A program made the position numbers and the translations under genes. Shown one piece after another: positions 1-8,008 of a DNA stretch of 11,860 nucleotides. Within the stretch, counting starts at the first letter, position 1; each line of letters begins with the position of its first letter. The stretch spans positions 1 through 11,860 of the forward strand of contig JABCPU010001218.1 of NCBI GenBank assembly GCA_016800925.1. The letters are read 5' to 3'. The stretch is from Suillus spraguei (taxonomy: Eukaryota > Basidiomycota > Agaricomycetes > Boletales > Suillaceae). A model generated the notes under the pieces. The model searched no databases, was not told the origin of the DNA, and was given only the letters and a program-made list of their open reading frames with translations.

Positions 1-1290
1 CCTCATCCACACGGAGTCAGGAGGGTCGCGGACTAATTTTTTGCCTCATCCGAGGCTTCCAGTTCCATTTTCCGGAGTGAGCACGTAGCGCGGCCTTTGG
101 CAGTGTGCAAGTGGATTTAGTGCATTCACGCACTGCAGAACATACAGAGCCTTTTTGTCAACACCTCTGACGCTCCTGGGTGGTTAGCTTTCCATCTGCA
201 CCAACAATGCTAGGAAGATCCAAAGCTTTCAGGGCAAAGGAGGTTGTGGAGGATGTGGGTTTATTGAATTTGGGCGTATCGGATCCGGATGAGTTGGAGT
301 TCGTCCAGTCGGATGTTGACTGCCTGGGAGGATTGGAAGAGGTGGTTTTACCCTCTTGGGTGACTTCGCCCTCCGCTCCCAGTAAGGGCATCGATGGTCT
401 GGGCAAGAGTCTTGAACTCCGAAAGGGTAGTGGGTTTACCCATGCGACTAATCTCATCTTTGATTCAGGCCGGAAGTCCATTGTAGAATTGGTGTCGTAG
501 GGCTCCGTCTCCCCATTCGCGTACTTGGGAGGCAAGTCGCTGGAATTCTACAACGTACTTGTTGATGCTGTCCGTCACGCATGTGGAGTTGTTCTAACTG
601 CATTCTGCATCTCCAGAGGGATCGTGGTCCAAAGTTGGTTTGGAGCTCGAGCATGAACTCGGAGTAGTCATCCATCCAGTCCGGACGGTTGCTATATCTG
701 TCTGAAAGGAGATCCGGCTCAAACCACTCGAGAGCCATACCCTTAAGTAGGATTGGGCGAAATTGACTTTAGCGCGTCTGGAATGGAAAGCGTTAGGTTT
801 GCTCTGGAAGTTGAGCTCACATTGGACGAAGAATGCCCTGGAGCTTTGAGGTTCGGATCCATCGAAGGTATCTGGCTCACGGATTTTGACTTTGCTATCA
901 TCCGAGGTGGGGTACGACGGCTACTGCGAGCGAGGTGATTAATGGCCTATGGATAGTTGGGCTAGACCTGGTCCTGAGGGCTCAGATGGATTTCTTCTTC
1001 ATCATCTGGATCCTCATTGTCCGGATCATCACCTTCATCATCCGTGGGTTACGTGCAGCTCATCATCAAAGCGAATGTCGGCATGAATTGGAGTCTGGGT
1101 CATCCAGTTCTGAGTTGGTGTTACGGATCTGGTCTGGCTTGACGGGCAGAAATACTTTGACCTATGTTGCTCATACTTGCGCGGCATTAGAGAAAACTGG
1201 TGAATGTTTGGACAATGGGTGTGGGATCTCGTTGGATCGGACCAAGTCCGCTCCTTGGAGAGTTCTGATTTTACGGGGAGCACAATATGG
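1..1290 (-). pseudogene. Decayed Ty3/Gypsy retrotransposon gag
   Basis: Gag forms the particle that packages retrotransposon RNA. Read on the minus strand, an acidic stretch at about 990-1047 (DDEGDDPDNEDPDDEEE) precedes the conserved Gag core. REPDTFDG lies at 858-881, followed by AFFVQCELNFQSKP. The core then continues in a second frame as MALEWFEPDLL..RPDWMDDYSEFMLELQTNFGP (454-738), and returns to another frame as RLASQVREWGDGALRHQFYN just below 540. The frame changes near 740 (TTAAGGG, apparently one A short) and again near 560, and a TGA interrupts the segment before IKDEISRMGKP. A CMFC motif near 140-155, followed by a disrupted knuckle, marks the C-terminal zinc-binding part. Pol would lie to the left, outside the window. 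The N-terminal boundary is approximate because the first third is poorly conserved. This matches the Retrotrans_gag family of fungal Gypsy elements; the gene is clearly dead. Confidence 0.85.
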
Positions 1291-1461
1291 AATGGTTTAG
1301 AAAGTTACTCAGAAAGGTTTCAGTTCAAATATACTGTTAAGGACCATACTCAAGGGGTAAAGATCTGAAGGGCTTTGCCTCAGTTCATGCACTGTGCCCC
1401 TGTCCAAGTAATGCCCCTTATTTCAGAGAGGAGATATATGTCCAAAGATCCGAAGGAGTTG
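1291..1461. other. Unassigned spacer between Gypsy gag and Copia LTR
   Basis: I see no gene, repeat or clear regulatory motif here. On the minus strand it could be the 5' untranslated leader of the Gypsy gag, but no primer-binding site or LTR end could be recognised. Confidence 0.4.
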
Positions 1462-1674
1462 TGTAGCGGATCCGGATGTCCGTATCAAGATATGTTCCTC
1501 TTATCTATCATTACATACTTATCATACACATTTCATCCACGTTCATATTTTCATTCTCAGTTCAAATGATCCTCTAATATTCAGCGTCCATAGAATTCTT
1601 TTCCCTCAGTCTTTCCAACTAAGACTGAGTTCTCACTCTCTCGTTTCTAGTCCGAGCCTCTTCAGATCTTTACA
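1462..1674 (+). repeat. Probable Copia 5' LTR
   Basis: The stretch ends in TTTACA directly before a primer-binding site and lies about 250 bases upstream of a Copia gag. A start at TGTAGC (1462) gives a TGTA...TACA inverted terminus. TGTGTA two bases upstream is an alternative start. The length of about 213 bp is reasonable for a fungal Copia LTR. No 3' LTR is in the window for comparison, so the left boundary is inferred. Confidence 0.5.
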
Positions 1675-1690
1675 GGTTATGAGCCCTGGC
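1675..1690 (+). other. Copia primer-binding site, half-tRNA-iMet type
   Basis: GGTTATGAGCCCTGGC follows the LTR end immediately. It is complementary to the anticodon stem-loop of an initiator tRNA-Met (GGGCTCATAACC) and not to a tRNA 3' end. Priming from a tRNA-iMet cleaved in its anticodon loop is established for Drosophila copia and yeast Ty5. The match is by inspection against remembered tRNA consensus. Confidence 0.6.
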
Positions 1691-1927
1691 TCAGACTAGG
1701 ACTTTCATTTGTTTTCCCTCCTACCCATCCTACATCTGAGCCTTCCAATTCTTTCCAAACTAGAACAAGGCCGCCTCGTATCGCTGCTAGATCCTTGGAT
1801 CCTTCTTATCACTCTACCTCTGTCGCCACCGCTGATGCCCATTCTTTCATCTCAACCAATACTTAATTTGCCCATTCCTCCTGCTTCGTTGACACCATCA
1901 TTGTCACACTCATCATTATCATCTGGA
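1691..1927 (+). other. Copia 5' untranslated leader
   Basis: Pyrimidine-rich sequence lies between the primer-binding site and the probable gag start at 1928. It has no conserved coding content in any frame. By position it would carry RNA packaging signals, but none can be identified by eye. Confidence 0.45.
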
Positions 1928-3097
1928 ATGTCTAATCAAATATTCGAATCCCTTCCTCATTTCCTCACCCTCCACTTGATGCCAATGGTTCAAATTACTC
2001 GTCGTGGGTCACATCTATGGACCTTTGGCTTTCATTGTTCAATCTGTGGCGCCTCCTCATCGGTGACGAGAAGGAACCACACCCCCCAGTAAAGCTCGCT
2101 AATGAATCTGATGCAGCTTTTGTGCAACGTGTTACCACTCATGATGCCAGTACAGATGTCGTTTCTTTCCGTGAACGACAGAGTATCACGAAGGGTCTTT
2201 TGGGCATGGCTGTCCATTCTAGTGATCTAATTCACTTTACGGGCATCTCAGACCCTGCTCTTGTTTGGAAGGCACTCGAGAACAAGTACCAGGCTACTAT
2301 TGGCGTTCGCTTCACTCACCTCATGGGTCATGTCTTTGATCTTCCAAAGGCATCAGACAGCAACTCACTCATGCAGTCAATCAAGGAGATCACTGACATT
2401 AAGGCACAGTTTAAGGCCATCGAGTCAGCAGAATGGAAGTGTAATGAGTATACTCTCGTACAGGCACTACTTCGTGCATTACCAGACTTCTATGCCCCGC
2501 TCTTGCAGCTCATACTTCATAGTGCTGATGCGAATGCCGGAAAGCTCACGCTTGAAGGTGTTGTTAGTCAGATCCGGAATTCTGAACAATACTATGTGAG
2601 TTTTGGATCCAATAACCCTCATGTGCACCATACTGCCATGGCAGCTTGAGCTGTCAAACCAGGCAAGCCAGCTGACCGTCCCAAGCCGAAGGACCTTGAC
2701 GCAGCCAAAGGAGACAAGTGGGAACTCTCGTGGCGCTCGACATGTGGATTCTGTAAGTGCACAGGACATATTTGGTACAACTGCCATACTTGTCTAGCAA
2801 AGACAGACTCTCCAATCACGTCGACACAAACTCTTTCATCAACCTTGCAGATCACTGATCTACCAACTCCTGCTCTAGTGCAACATGACACCATCCCATC
2901 ATTCCTCCATCTACCTATGCATGAAGCCAGTTTCTTTAATACGAGCAATAGTTCTTTCTCCTTCCATGTAGATTCTGCCGCAACTGCACATATGGAATCG
3001 GACCACTCCCTATTTACTCGCTACGCTCCCTATAATCCACCCTTAACAGTGAAACTTGCAAATGATGATGTCATTTTCGCTCTGGGCTGGGGGATTA
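1928..3097 (+). pseudogene. Copia gag and start of protease, interrupted
   Basis: This is the N-terminal part of a Ty1/Copia polyprotein. The likely start is the ATG at 1928 (MSNQ). A one-base loss around 1935-1942 shifts the frame, which then reads LDANGSNYSSWVTSMDLWL, a typical Copia Gag opening with the conserved YxxW. The UBN2-like Gag core runs to about 2646, including ITKGLLGMAV, VWKALENKYQ and LRALPDFYAPLL. A TGA at 2647-2649 breaks the frame, but the same frame continues to a CCHC zinc knuckle at 2743-2784 (CGFCKCTGHIWYNC). It then reaches the aspartic protease motif FHVDSAATAHM, with its catalytic Asp codon at 2971-2973. The frame ends at the TA where a Tc1 element starts. Integrase, reverse transcriptase and RNase H are absent from the window. 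Damage is light: one frameshift and one stop before the truncation. Confidence 0.87.
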
Positions 3098-3307
3098 CAG
3101 TGGCTCAAAAAACTGTCCGCATGTTTTGACATTTTTCACTATCTATGATATTGTGTGAGAATGAACAAATTCCTCAAGGACATACTTATACCACATTGTA
3201 GTATGGCTTCAGGGCTTTTATTTGAGCCCTACACCGTGGGAATCGGCGGAGATATGGTGGAGATATAAGGCTTATAAAATGATGACTCATGTGGACAGTT
3301 TATTGAG
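3098..3307 (+). repeat. Left terminal inverted repeat of Tc1 element
   Basis: This arm pairs with 4506-4711. It contains an outer 20-base motif (3104-3123) and an inverted copy of it with two mismatches at the inner boundary (3288-3307), so the arm itself has inverted ends. A shared core includes GGAGATATGGTGGAGATA. Transposase normally binds such ends. Confidence 0.9.
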
Positions 3308-3337
3308 TGTATATTAAAACTATATAAATCATTATTT

Positions 3338-3389
3338 ATGACACCATAAAAATCATGCCACTATTATATAAATTATAAAGTGGTGTCAT
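3338..3389 (+). repeat. Short inverted repeat upstream of transposase
   Basis: ATGACACCA (3338-3346) and TGGTGTCAT (3381-3389) are perfect 9-base inverted copies separated by 34 AT-rich bases. It could be a regulatory protein site or RNA hairpin in the transposase leader. The function is unknown. Confidence 0.45.
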
Positions 3390-3415
3390 TATGTTATTTT
3401 ATGACTATATCTAAC

Positions 3416-3423
3416 TATATAAA
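3416..3423 (+). promoter_or_regulatory. Candidate TATA box for the transposase gene
   Basis: TATATAAA lies 35 bases before the chosen ATG at 3458, inside the transposon and outside its inverted repeat. A second TATA-like run (TATATAAAT) is at 3321-3329. The function is inferred from position and sequence only. Confidence 0.4.
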
Positions 3424-3457
3424 CCAGAATATCTCATGTATCATAGTCATAATCACC

Positions 3458-4474
3458 ATGAAAGCCATCTCCTCTGCTCAAAGAGATAATATCCTCTCTC
3501 TGTCTTATGCTGGCCTCTCTGCTCGCCAAATTTCCTCTAGAACTGGAGTATGCAAGTCCACTGTGGCCAAGTTCATCAAAGAAAGCCACCCAGACAAGGA
3601 AAACTCTTGTGGAGGACGTCCATCCAAGCTTACCTCTACTGACAAAAGGGCTATTATCCAACATATCACTACAGGAAAGGCTGATAATGCTGTCCAAGCC
3701 ACCCATTATATCAATTCCACCATCACTACCCCTGTCTCTTCACAAACTGTGAGGAATGTTCTCAAGGCAGCTCATCTCAAGGCAGTAACAAAGAAGAAAA
3801 AGCCTCTTCTCTCCATCAAACATAGGCAGAGAAGACTAGCCTTTGCCTTAGCTCATCAACACTGGACTGTAGAGGACTGGAAGCGTGTTATATGGTCAGA
3901 TGAGACCAAAATCAATAGGATTGGGTCAGATGGGAAGGTGTATGTATGGAAAAAGAAGGGAGATGGCCTAACAGACAGAGAGGTTAATGGGACTGTCAAG
4001 TTTGGAGGAGGTTCTTTAATGGTATGGGGCTGTATGGGATGGAATGGTGTGGGAATGCTTGCTGAGGTTGAGGGGAAGATGAATGCTGAGCAGTATGTGG
4101 ACATTTTAAATGACCACTTGCTGCCTAGCTTGGCAGAATCAGGGATTGATGAAGAAGATATCATTTTCCAACAGGATAATGATCCCAAGCACACATCCAG
4201 AAGAGCTAGGGAATGGTTTGAAGAACATAACATCAATGTTCTTGACTGGCCAGCACAGTCTCCTGATGTCAATGTCATTGAACATCTCTGGGGAACACTC
4301 AAGAAAAAGCTTCAAGCCTATGAAAACCCCCCTAAAGGAGTATGGGAGCTTTGGGAGAGAGTAGCAGTGGAATGGGGGAAGATCACAGCTGAGGATTGCC
4401 AGAAATTAATTGAGAGTATGCCTAGAAGGATAGAGGCAGTAATTAAAGCCAAGGGAGGTCATACAAAATACTAG
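3458..4474 (+). CDS. Tc1-type transposase, DD34E, intact
   Basis: The protein cuts and pastes the surrounding element at TA dinucleotides. The start at 3458 (MKAISSAQRDN) is preferred over an in-frame ATG at 3380. It begins at the N-terminal helix-turn-helix and gives 338 residues, normal for the family, while the upstream extension is hydrophobic and unconserved. Residues 5-43 form the first helix-turn-helix (LSARQISSRTGVCKSTVAKFI). A GRPSK motif at 53-57 follows, and then a second DNA-binding domain (about 58-110). The catalytic core shows IWSDETK with Asp148, FQQDNDPKHT with Asp240, and NVIEHLWG with Glu275. The last two are separated by exactly 34 residues, the DD34E pattern of Tc1. The glycine-rich GGGSLMVWG motif (183-191) is also typical. 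There are no stops or frameshifts, so it may still be active if expressed. Confidence 0.96.
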   Translation: MKAISSAQRDNILSLSYAGLSARQISSRTGVCKSTVAKFIKESHPDKENSCGGRPSKLTSTDKRAIIQHITTGKADNAVQATHYINSTITTPVSSQTVRNVLKAAHLKAVTKKKKPLLSIKHRQRRLAFALAHQHWTVEDWKRVIWSDETKINRIGSDGKVYVWKKKGDGLTDREVNGTVKFGGGSLMVWGCMGWNGVGMLAEVEGKMNAEQYVDILNDHLLPSLAESGIDEEDIIFQQDNDPKHTSRRAREWFEEHNINVLDWPAQSPDVNVIEHLWGTLKKKLQAYENPPKGVWELWERVAVEWGKITAEDCQKLIESMPRRIEAVIKAKGGHTKY

Positions 4475-4505
4475 AATACCTGGTTTATTACTGTAAAATA
4501 CTTGA

Positions 4506-4711
4506 GTCAAAAAACTGTCCGCATGAGTCACCATTTGTGAGCCTTGTATCTCCACCATATCTCCACCGATTCCCACTTGTAGGCTCAAATGAAAGCCTGA
4601 AGCCATACTACAATGTGGTATAAGCATGTTTTTGAGGCATTTGTTTGTTCTCACACAATATTATAGATAGTGAAAAATGCCAAAACATGCGGACAGTTTT
4701 TTGAGCCACTG
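4506..4711 (-). repeat. Right terminal inverted repeat of Tc1 element
   Basis: This is the inverted partner of the left arm. The outer 20-base motif lies at 4686-4705, and an inverted copy with one mismatch lies at the inner boundary (4506-4525). The arm starts about 30 bases after the transposase stop codon. Confidence 0.9.
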
Positions 4712-4713
4712 TA

Positions 4714-5455
4714 TCTACGCATCTATTGCCGCAACAACCCTGAAGAATGGGTAGAACATCTACCAATCGCCGAATTTGTCCACAACCACCGAAAACATGA
4801 TGCAAGGAATGCATCACCCTTCTATTTGATGATGGGATACAAACCACGCGCTATCCCCACCTTATCCCAGATTCATCCGTCCCCACAGAAGATCGAGTAC
4901 GATCCCTGCAGAAGATAAGAGAAGAAGCAATTGCTTGCCATAAACATTGCAATGCAAACAATGGCCGAACGATCCCGAGGAGATAAGTACATTCCATGGA
5001 AGATCAGAGATAAGGTTTGGCTATCTGCTGCCAATCTTAGACTCAAACTCCCATCAAGGAAACTTGCCCCAAAGCGATACGGACCTTTCCCGATCATTGA
5101 TGTCTTATCACCCATCACGTTCACACTCAAACTCCCTCACAGTGGAAAATTCATCCTACGTTCCACGCTTCTGTCTTATCTTCCTATAGCGAAACAGACG
5201 TACATGGTCCGAACTTCCCCCGAACCACCACCTGACATCATCGAAGAAGAAGAAGAATATGAAATAGAAGCAATTCTTTCTCACAAAGGAACCGGACTCG
5301 CCGACACTATCTTGTTTCCTGGAAAGGATATTCATCGGGAGATAACGAATGGCTCCCAGAAAAGAACTGAAGAACTCCGCTCGAATTTGAATGCTTATAA
5401 GAAGCAGCACGCCTCTGATTATCCTTCAGTCAATCAAACTCGCACTAGCACTTGA
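4714..5455 (+). pseudogene. Ty3/Gypsy chromovirus integrase end with chromodomain
   Basis: This is the C-terminal end of Gypsy Pol, truncated on its left by the Tc1 element. It opens inside the integrase core with NNPEEWVEHLPIAEFVHNHR and SPFYLMMGYKPRAIP. The frame then shifts near 4860 to continue as VPTEDRVRSLQKIREEAIACH, and shifts back near 4945 to TMAERSRGDKYIPWKIRDKVWLSAANLRLKLPSRKLAPKRYGPF, the GPF/Y module of chromoviral integrases. Another shift near 5143 displaces the IHPTFHASVL segment. The chromodomain follows: EYEIEAILSHKG in one frame, then RRHYLVSWKGYSSGDNEWLP in the next. The tail AYKKQHASDYPSVNQTRTST ends at a TGA (5453-5455). In chromoviruses the chromodomain directs integration towards particular chromatin. 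At least four frameshifts make the gene dead. Protease, reverse transcriptase and RNase H are missing. Confidence 0.9.
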
Positions 5456-5474
5456 TCAACTAAACACCATTTAA

Positions 5475-6928
5475 ATGTCTTTCCCCACTGCATACATACC
5501 CCCGTCACCATTGCCAACAATGACTCCGACTCCGATGCAGAAAACTACGGAACCCTTACCACGAAATCGACAACACCTCCTATATTGAAGCCGCCCTTCT
5601 ATGCGAAAGGACACGCCCTCGAAAATCGAAAGAATCCTCACTGAAAGAGGTGCCTTTCCCCCCCTTACTCCTTGTCAACATTATTCGCACAGCAGCCTCA
5701 TCGAAGCACTGCCAATGATACCAAGAAATCACGTACTCGCATCGCTCCTTCATCTTCAAAAACGCATTCGTTCTTATGCTATGTTGCTGCTTCCCAATTC
5801 TTTTAAGAGCGATGTTGAAGAAGCTATTCACATCGTGGCCGAACGCCAAGCAGGTATTGCTCGACCTCCCTCTCCGCAGGAAGATACGCCACTTCCTATT
5901 CCAGCACCCTCTTCTTCGCGCATGTATTCTAGTGTTGATGCCCTTGCTGGCTTATGCACTGCTGTCCAGGAGATCGGACAGCTCACCAACGCGGTTGTCA
6001 AAACCATCCAGCAATCAGTCGCTGAAACCAGAGCAGCCAGAAACTTAGTCGAAGAAGCCATCACTGATTTGCAACAAACACAAGCGACCTCACCTCTCCC
6101 CGAACCCCATCTCCAATCGAACAACCAACTTCATCGCCCATGATAGTCTCCCATGATCATCCCGCATGGCTATACGAGCCTGACAGAAGAACAGTGTGAA
6201 GCTGCAAAAAGGTTAGGAATTCCTGTTGCTGAATTAATAGCTCGGCCTCGACTTACGGATCTTCACATTCACCCTCCCATGTCCATTCCCATCATCATTT
6301 GGTCCAATGGATCCTGTCTCGCCAGTCCTAGTAAAAGACTTGGCATAACTCCCCCTCTTCTTCTAATGAACTTCTTGCGGATTGCGAACGAGGAACTACT
6401 CCTGATCTCCCAGCATCAAGCATATGCTCTTCCCCGATCAACAAGCACAGCTCAGACGGCAATAACACTCTTGCCTTAAACACATGAAGACAGAATAAGG
6501 GGAAGAAGCACGCCAGAATCCACTAGTCCTAAACCCATCATTCACATCACCATTACGCAAATCCATCTCCAATCCCGATGAAAACATGAAATGTCGCGTC
6601 TGTGGATTACTTGGGCATCGCAAAAGAAATTGTGCGGAATACCAGTGCAAAGTTTGTCAGGATACTGGTCGCCTACCATCTATCCATTTATTGTCCTCGA
6701 CGAGTTGGAACTCCCCCTTTACGTTAACTTGGAAGGACGATGGATTTCTACGATGCACTTCGTCTTGGGAACGACAGCTTGACGATGAACGTTCAAGCAG
6801 AGAAAAGGAGGGACTCTAAAAGACGCGCAGGTGTGAAGAAAGCCGCGTATATGAGGAGTGGATCATTTGCTGATGAAGACTACAGTATAGTGATGACCCT
6901 GTTTACTATGCGAACCAGGATGAGTAAA
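5475..6928 (+). pseudogene. Extra 3' ORF of the chromovirus, double zinc-knuckle protein, broken
   Basis: This reading frame lies between pol and the 3' LTR, where retroviruses carry env. A start at 5475 (MSFPTAYIPPSP) is possible. The longest open stretch is 5601-6143. It includes a likely coiled coil (LAGLCTAVQEIGQLTNAVVK and on through LVEEAITDLQQ) and a proline- and serine-rich tail. It continues as LTEEQCEAAKRLGIPVAELI (from about 6180) and, after further shifts, a CCHC knuckle at 6592-6633 (CRVCGLLGHRKRNC). Four residues later CKVC begins a second knuckle, whose HLSIYC half (6677-6694) is one frame over. A basic stretch (AEKRRDSKRRAGVKKAAYM) and an acidic tyrosine-rich tail ending PVYYANQDE with TAA (6926-6928) follow. 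There is no signal peptide or membrane segment, so it is not a classical envelope protein. A nucleic-acid-binding, Gag-like role is inferred. The boundaries and the joining of segments are my reading. Confidence 0.65.
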
Positions 6929-6946
6929 GTCGGTGACTTTACGTGT

Positions 6947-6956
6947 AAAAAGGGGG
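6947..6956 (+). other. Gypsy polypurine tract
   Basis: AAAAAGGGGG lies three bases before the TG that opens the LTR. It is the usual primer site for plus-strand DNA synthesis and fixes the orientation of the LTR that follows. Confidence 0.75.
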
Positions 6957-6959
6957 TAA

Positions 6960-7432
6960 TGTTACAGTTGTACGTGCCCCTATTCATTCTCTCTTTGTTT
7001 CCTTACTTGTATATCATGTCACATGACTCTGACTCATATGCTCAATGCATCTGTACTATAGTTGCCTTCCTTATTTGGATACGCACTTACTTTCCACACT
7101 CTCTTGGTCCGTGCGCACATATTGGTCTATTTAAGCACGTTGTACTTGTAGTAGATTCTTTACTTTAATCTTACTGGGTTTTACCTGGAACTTCCTTCGC
7201 TTAGGTCTCCAACCTAAGTCGTCTTGAATCGTCTCTAAGTCTAAGCACTCCTTAGTCTTAGTCTCTATTCTCGTAAGAACCTCTTGGACTTATCCTTGAG
7301 GCAGACCCTTGATCGTACTCAGAACGAGTTCCTTGTACTTTCACCTTGTCCTCTTTGGGCATTGTAAGAAGCTCCCAGCAGACCGACTGTGTCTTTTCAC
7401 TGTCGCTGGTGACGCCACCCTAGTTCATAACA
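6960..7432 (+). repeat. Gypsy 3' LTR
   Basis: This 473-bp LTR starts TGTTAC and ends ATAACA, an inverted TGTTA/TAACA terminus, and follows the polypurine tract. An inverted second copy lies at 10077-10543. For example, 7209-7248 is identical over 40 bases to the reverse complement of 10259-10298. The right flank (GTTACCGCTGG) belongs to the TACCGCT repeat, so the element inserted into that repeat. Its 5' end is missing from the window, so its target duplication cannot be checked. Confidence 0.85.
7128..7135 (+). promoter_or_regulatory. TATA-like box in the Gypsy LTR
   Basis: TATTTAAG lies about 170 bases into the LTR and is conserved in the solo LTR (reverse strand, 10371-10378). This position suits a U3 promoter driving genomic RNA. 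No other promoter element was recognised. Confidence 0.4.
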
Positions 7433-7690
7433 GTTACCGCTGGACTTTTGACTGTTACTGTGACTGAACTCTCACGCACCACTACTTTACTGCTGAAAGT
7501 ACCATGGACTTCTTTACTGTTTCTTTGCACCACTCGCAACCTTACCGCTACCGCTGATATCACCACTCGACATCACTCGCTCGACACAACTGTTTCTGAC
7601 CATATCTCGACCATGGTAGCACTGCTACACACGACGCTAGTTCCGGCGGCATCATCGCTGACCATGGCAACTTACCGCTAACCACAATGC
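7433..7690 (+). repeat. TACCGCT-rich repeat segment, copy 1
   Basis: The segment contains TACCGCT at 7435, 7543, 7549 and 7673, with many near variants. It matches the reverse complement of 10590-10803, including 21 identical bases (7483-7503 against 10721-10741) and 15 more (7524-7538 against 10684-10698). The Gypsy LTR truncates it on the left. No protein is convincing in any frame. It probably belongs to an unidentified non-autonomous element. Confidence 0.7.
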
Positions 7691-7860
7691 TTCCTTCGCA
7701 CATAAGTTTGACTCGAACTTGACCATACTAATAGGCATCCCCCCCTTTAGGGTCGAACGCTCTTGTTCTCACAAGTGAAGCAGACTAGATGGAGCGCAAG
7801 ACTCTCATACTAACTTAGGAGGTAGTTTATCTACAGCCCAGGTTAGGTTGTTATCTTTAC
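7625..7860 (+). repeat. Left arm of a local inverted repeat
   Basis: This pairs with 8009-8240 at roughly 80% by eye. Twenty bases (7831-7850) are identical to the reverse complement of 8018-8037. Other shared blocks are TTCCGGCGGCATC, AGGCATCCCC, CCTTTAGGGT and GAAGCAGACTAGA. The arm ends at ATCTTTAC. Confidence 0.85.
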
Positions 7861-8008
7861 AGCAGGACAATTCAGCAATAGCTGGCAAAAAACCTGGCAG
7901 ATAGGTGTTAATCACAAATTCCAAACACTAGAATAAACTCATCTTCATTAAAGCTTTTGAATCATCTTCCTTGAGGGAAACAATGAAGTCCTGTAAATGC
8001 CGGTACAC
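7861..8008. other. Spacer between inverted repeat arms
   Basis: This is AT-rich sequence of 148 bases with no coding content or recognised motif. It would form the loop if the arms paired. Confidence 0.5.

Larger units (their letters stand above)
3098..4711 (+). mobile_element. Complete Tc1/mariner DNA transposon
   Basis: This 1614-bp element is bounded on both sides by TA (3096-3097 and 4712-4713), the expected target duplication of Tc1/mariner transposons. The outer ends are perfect inverted copies over at least the first 26 bases, starting CAGTGGCTCAAAAAACTG. The terminal inverted repeats extend for about 210 bp with scattered differences. An intact transposase gene lies between them. The left flank is Copia protease and the right flank is Gypsy integrase, so this is not a simple insertion into one element. 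The intact ORF and well-preserved ends suggest it is young relative to the decayed elements around it. Confidence 0.95.

Noticed and set aside
1709..2092. 127-codon plus-strand open frame
   Set aside because: It covers the Copia leader and the out-of-frame start of gag; the Gag motifs are in another frame.
3380..3457. Longer transposase start at 3380
   Set aside because: The 26 extra residues are hydrophobic and unlike the family, and they lie upstream of the best TATA box.
5475..6928. Envelope protein in the extra Gypsy ORF
   Set aside because: No signal peptide, membrane segment or fusion-peptide-like stretch; the zinc knuckles point to nucleic-acid binding.
7781..7825. tRNA-like stretch (AGACTAGATGGAGCGCAAGACT), possible SINE head
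   Set aside because: It resembles a tRNA D-arm and anticodon arm, but no T-arm, no B box downstream in order and no acceptor pairing were found in any of the three copies.
7803..7850. Telomere-like TTAGG/CCTAA strings
   Set aside because: Isolated occurrences inside the repeat, not in tandem.
7725..7863. Helitron 3' end
   Set aside because: No CTRR end after a hairpin and no A-T insertion site could be established at the repeat terminus.
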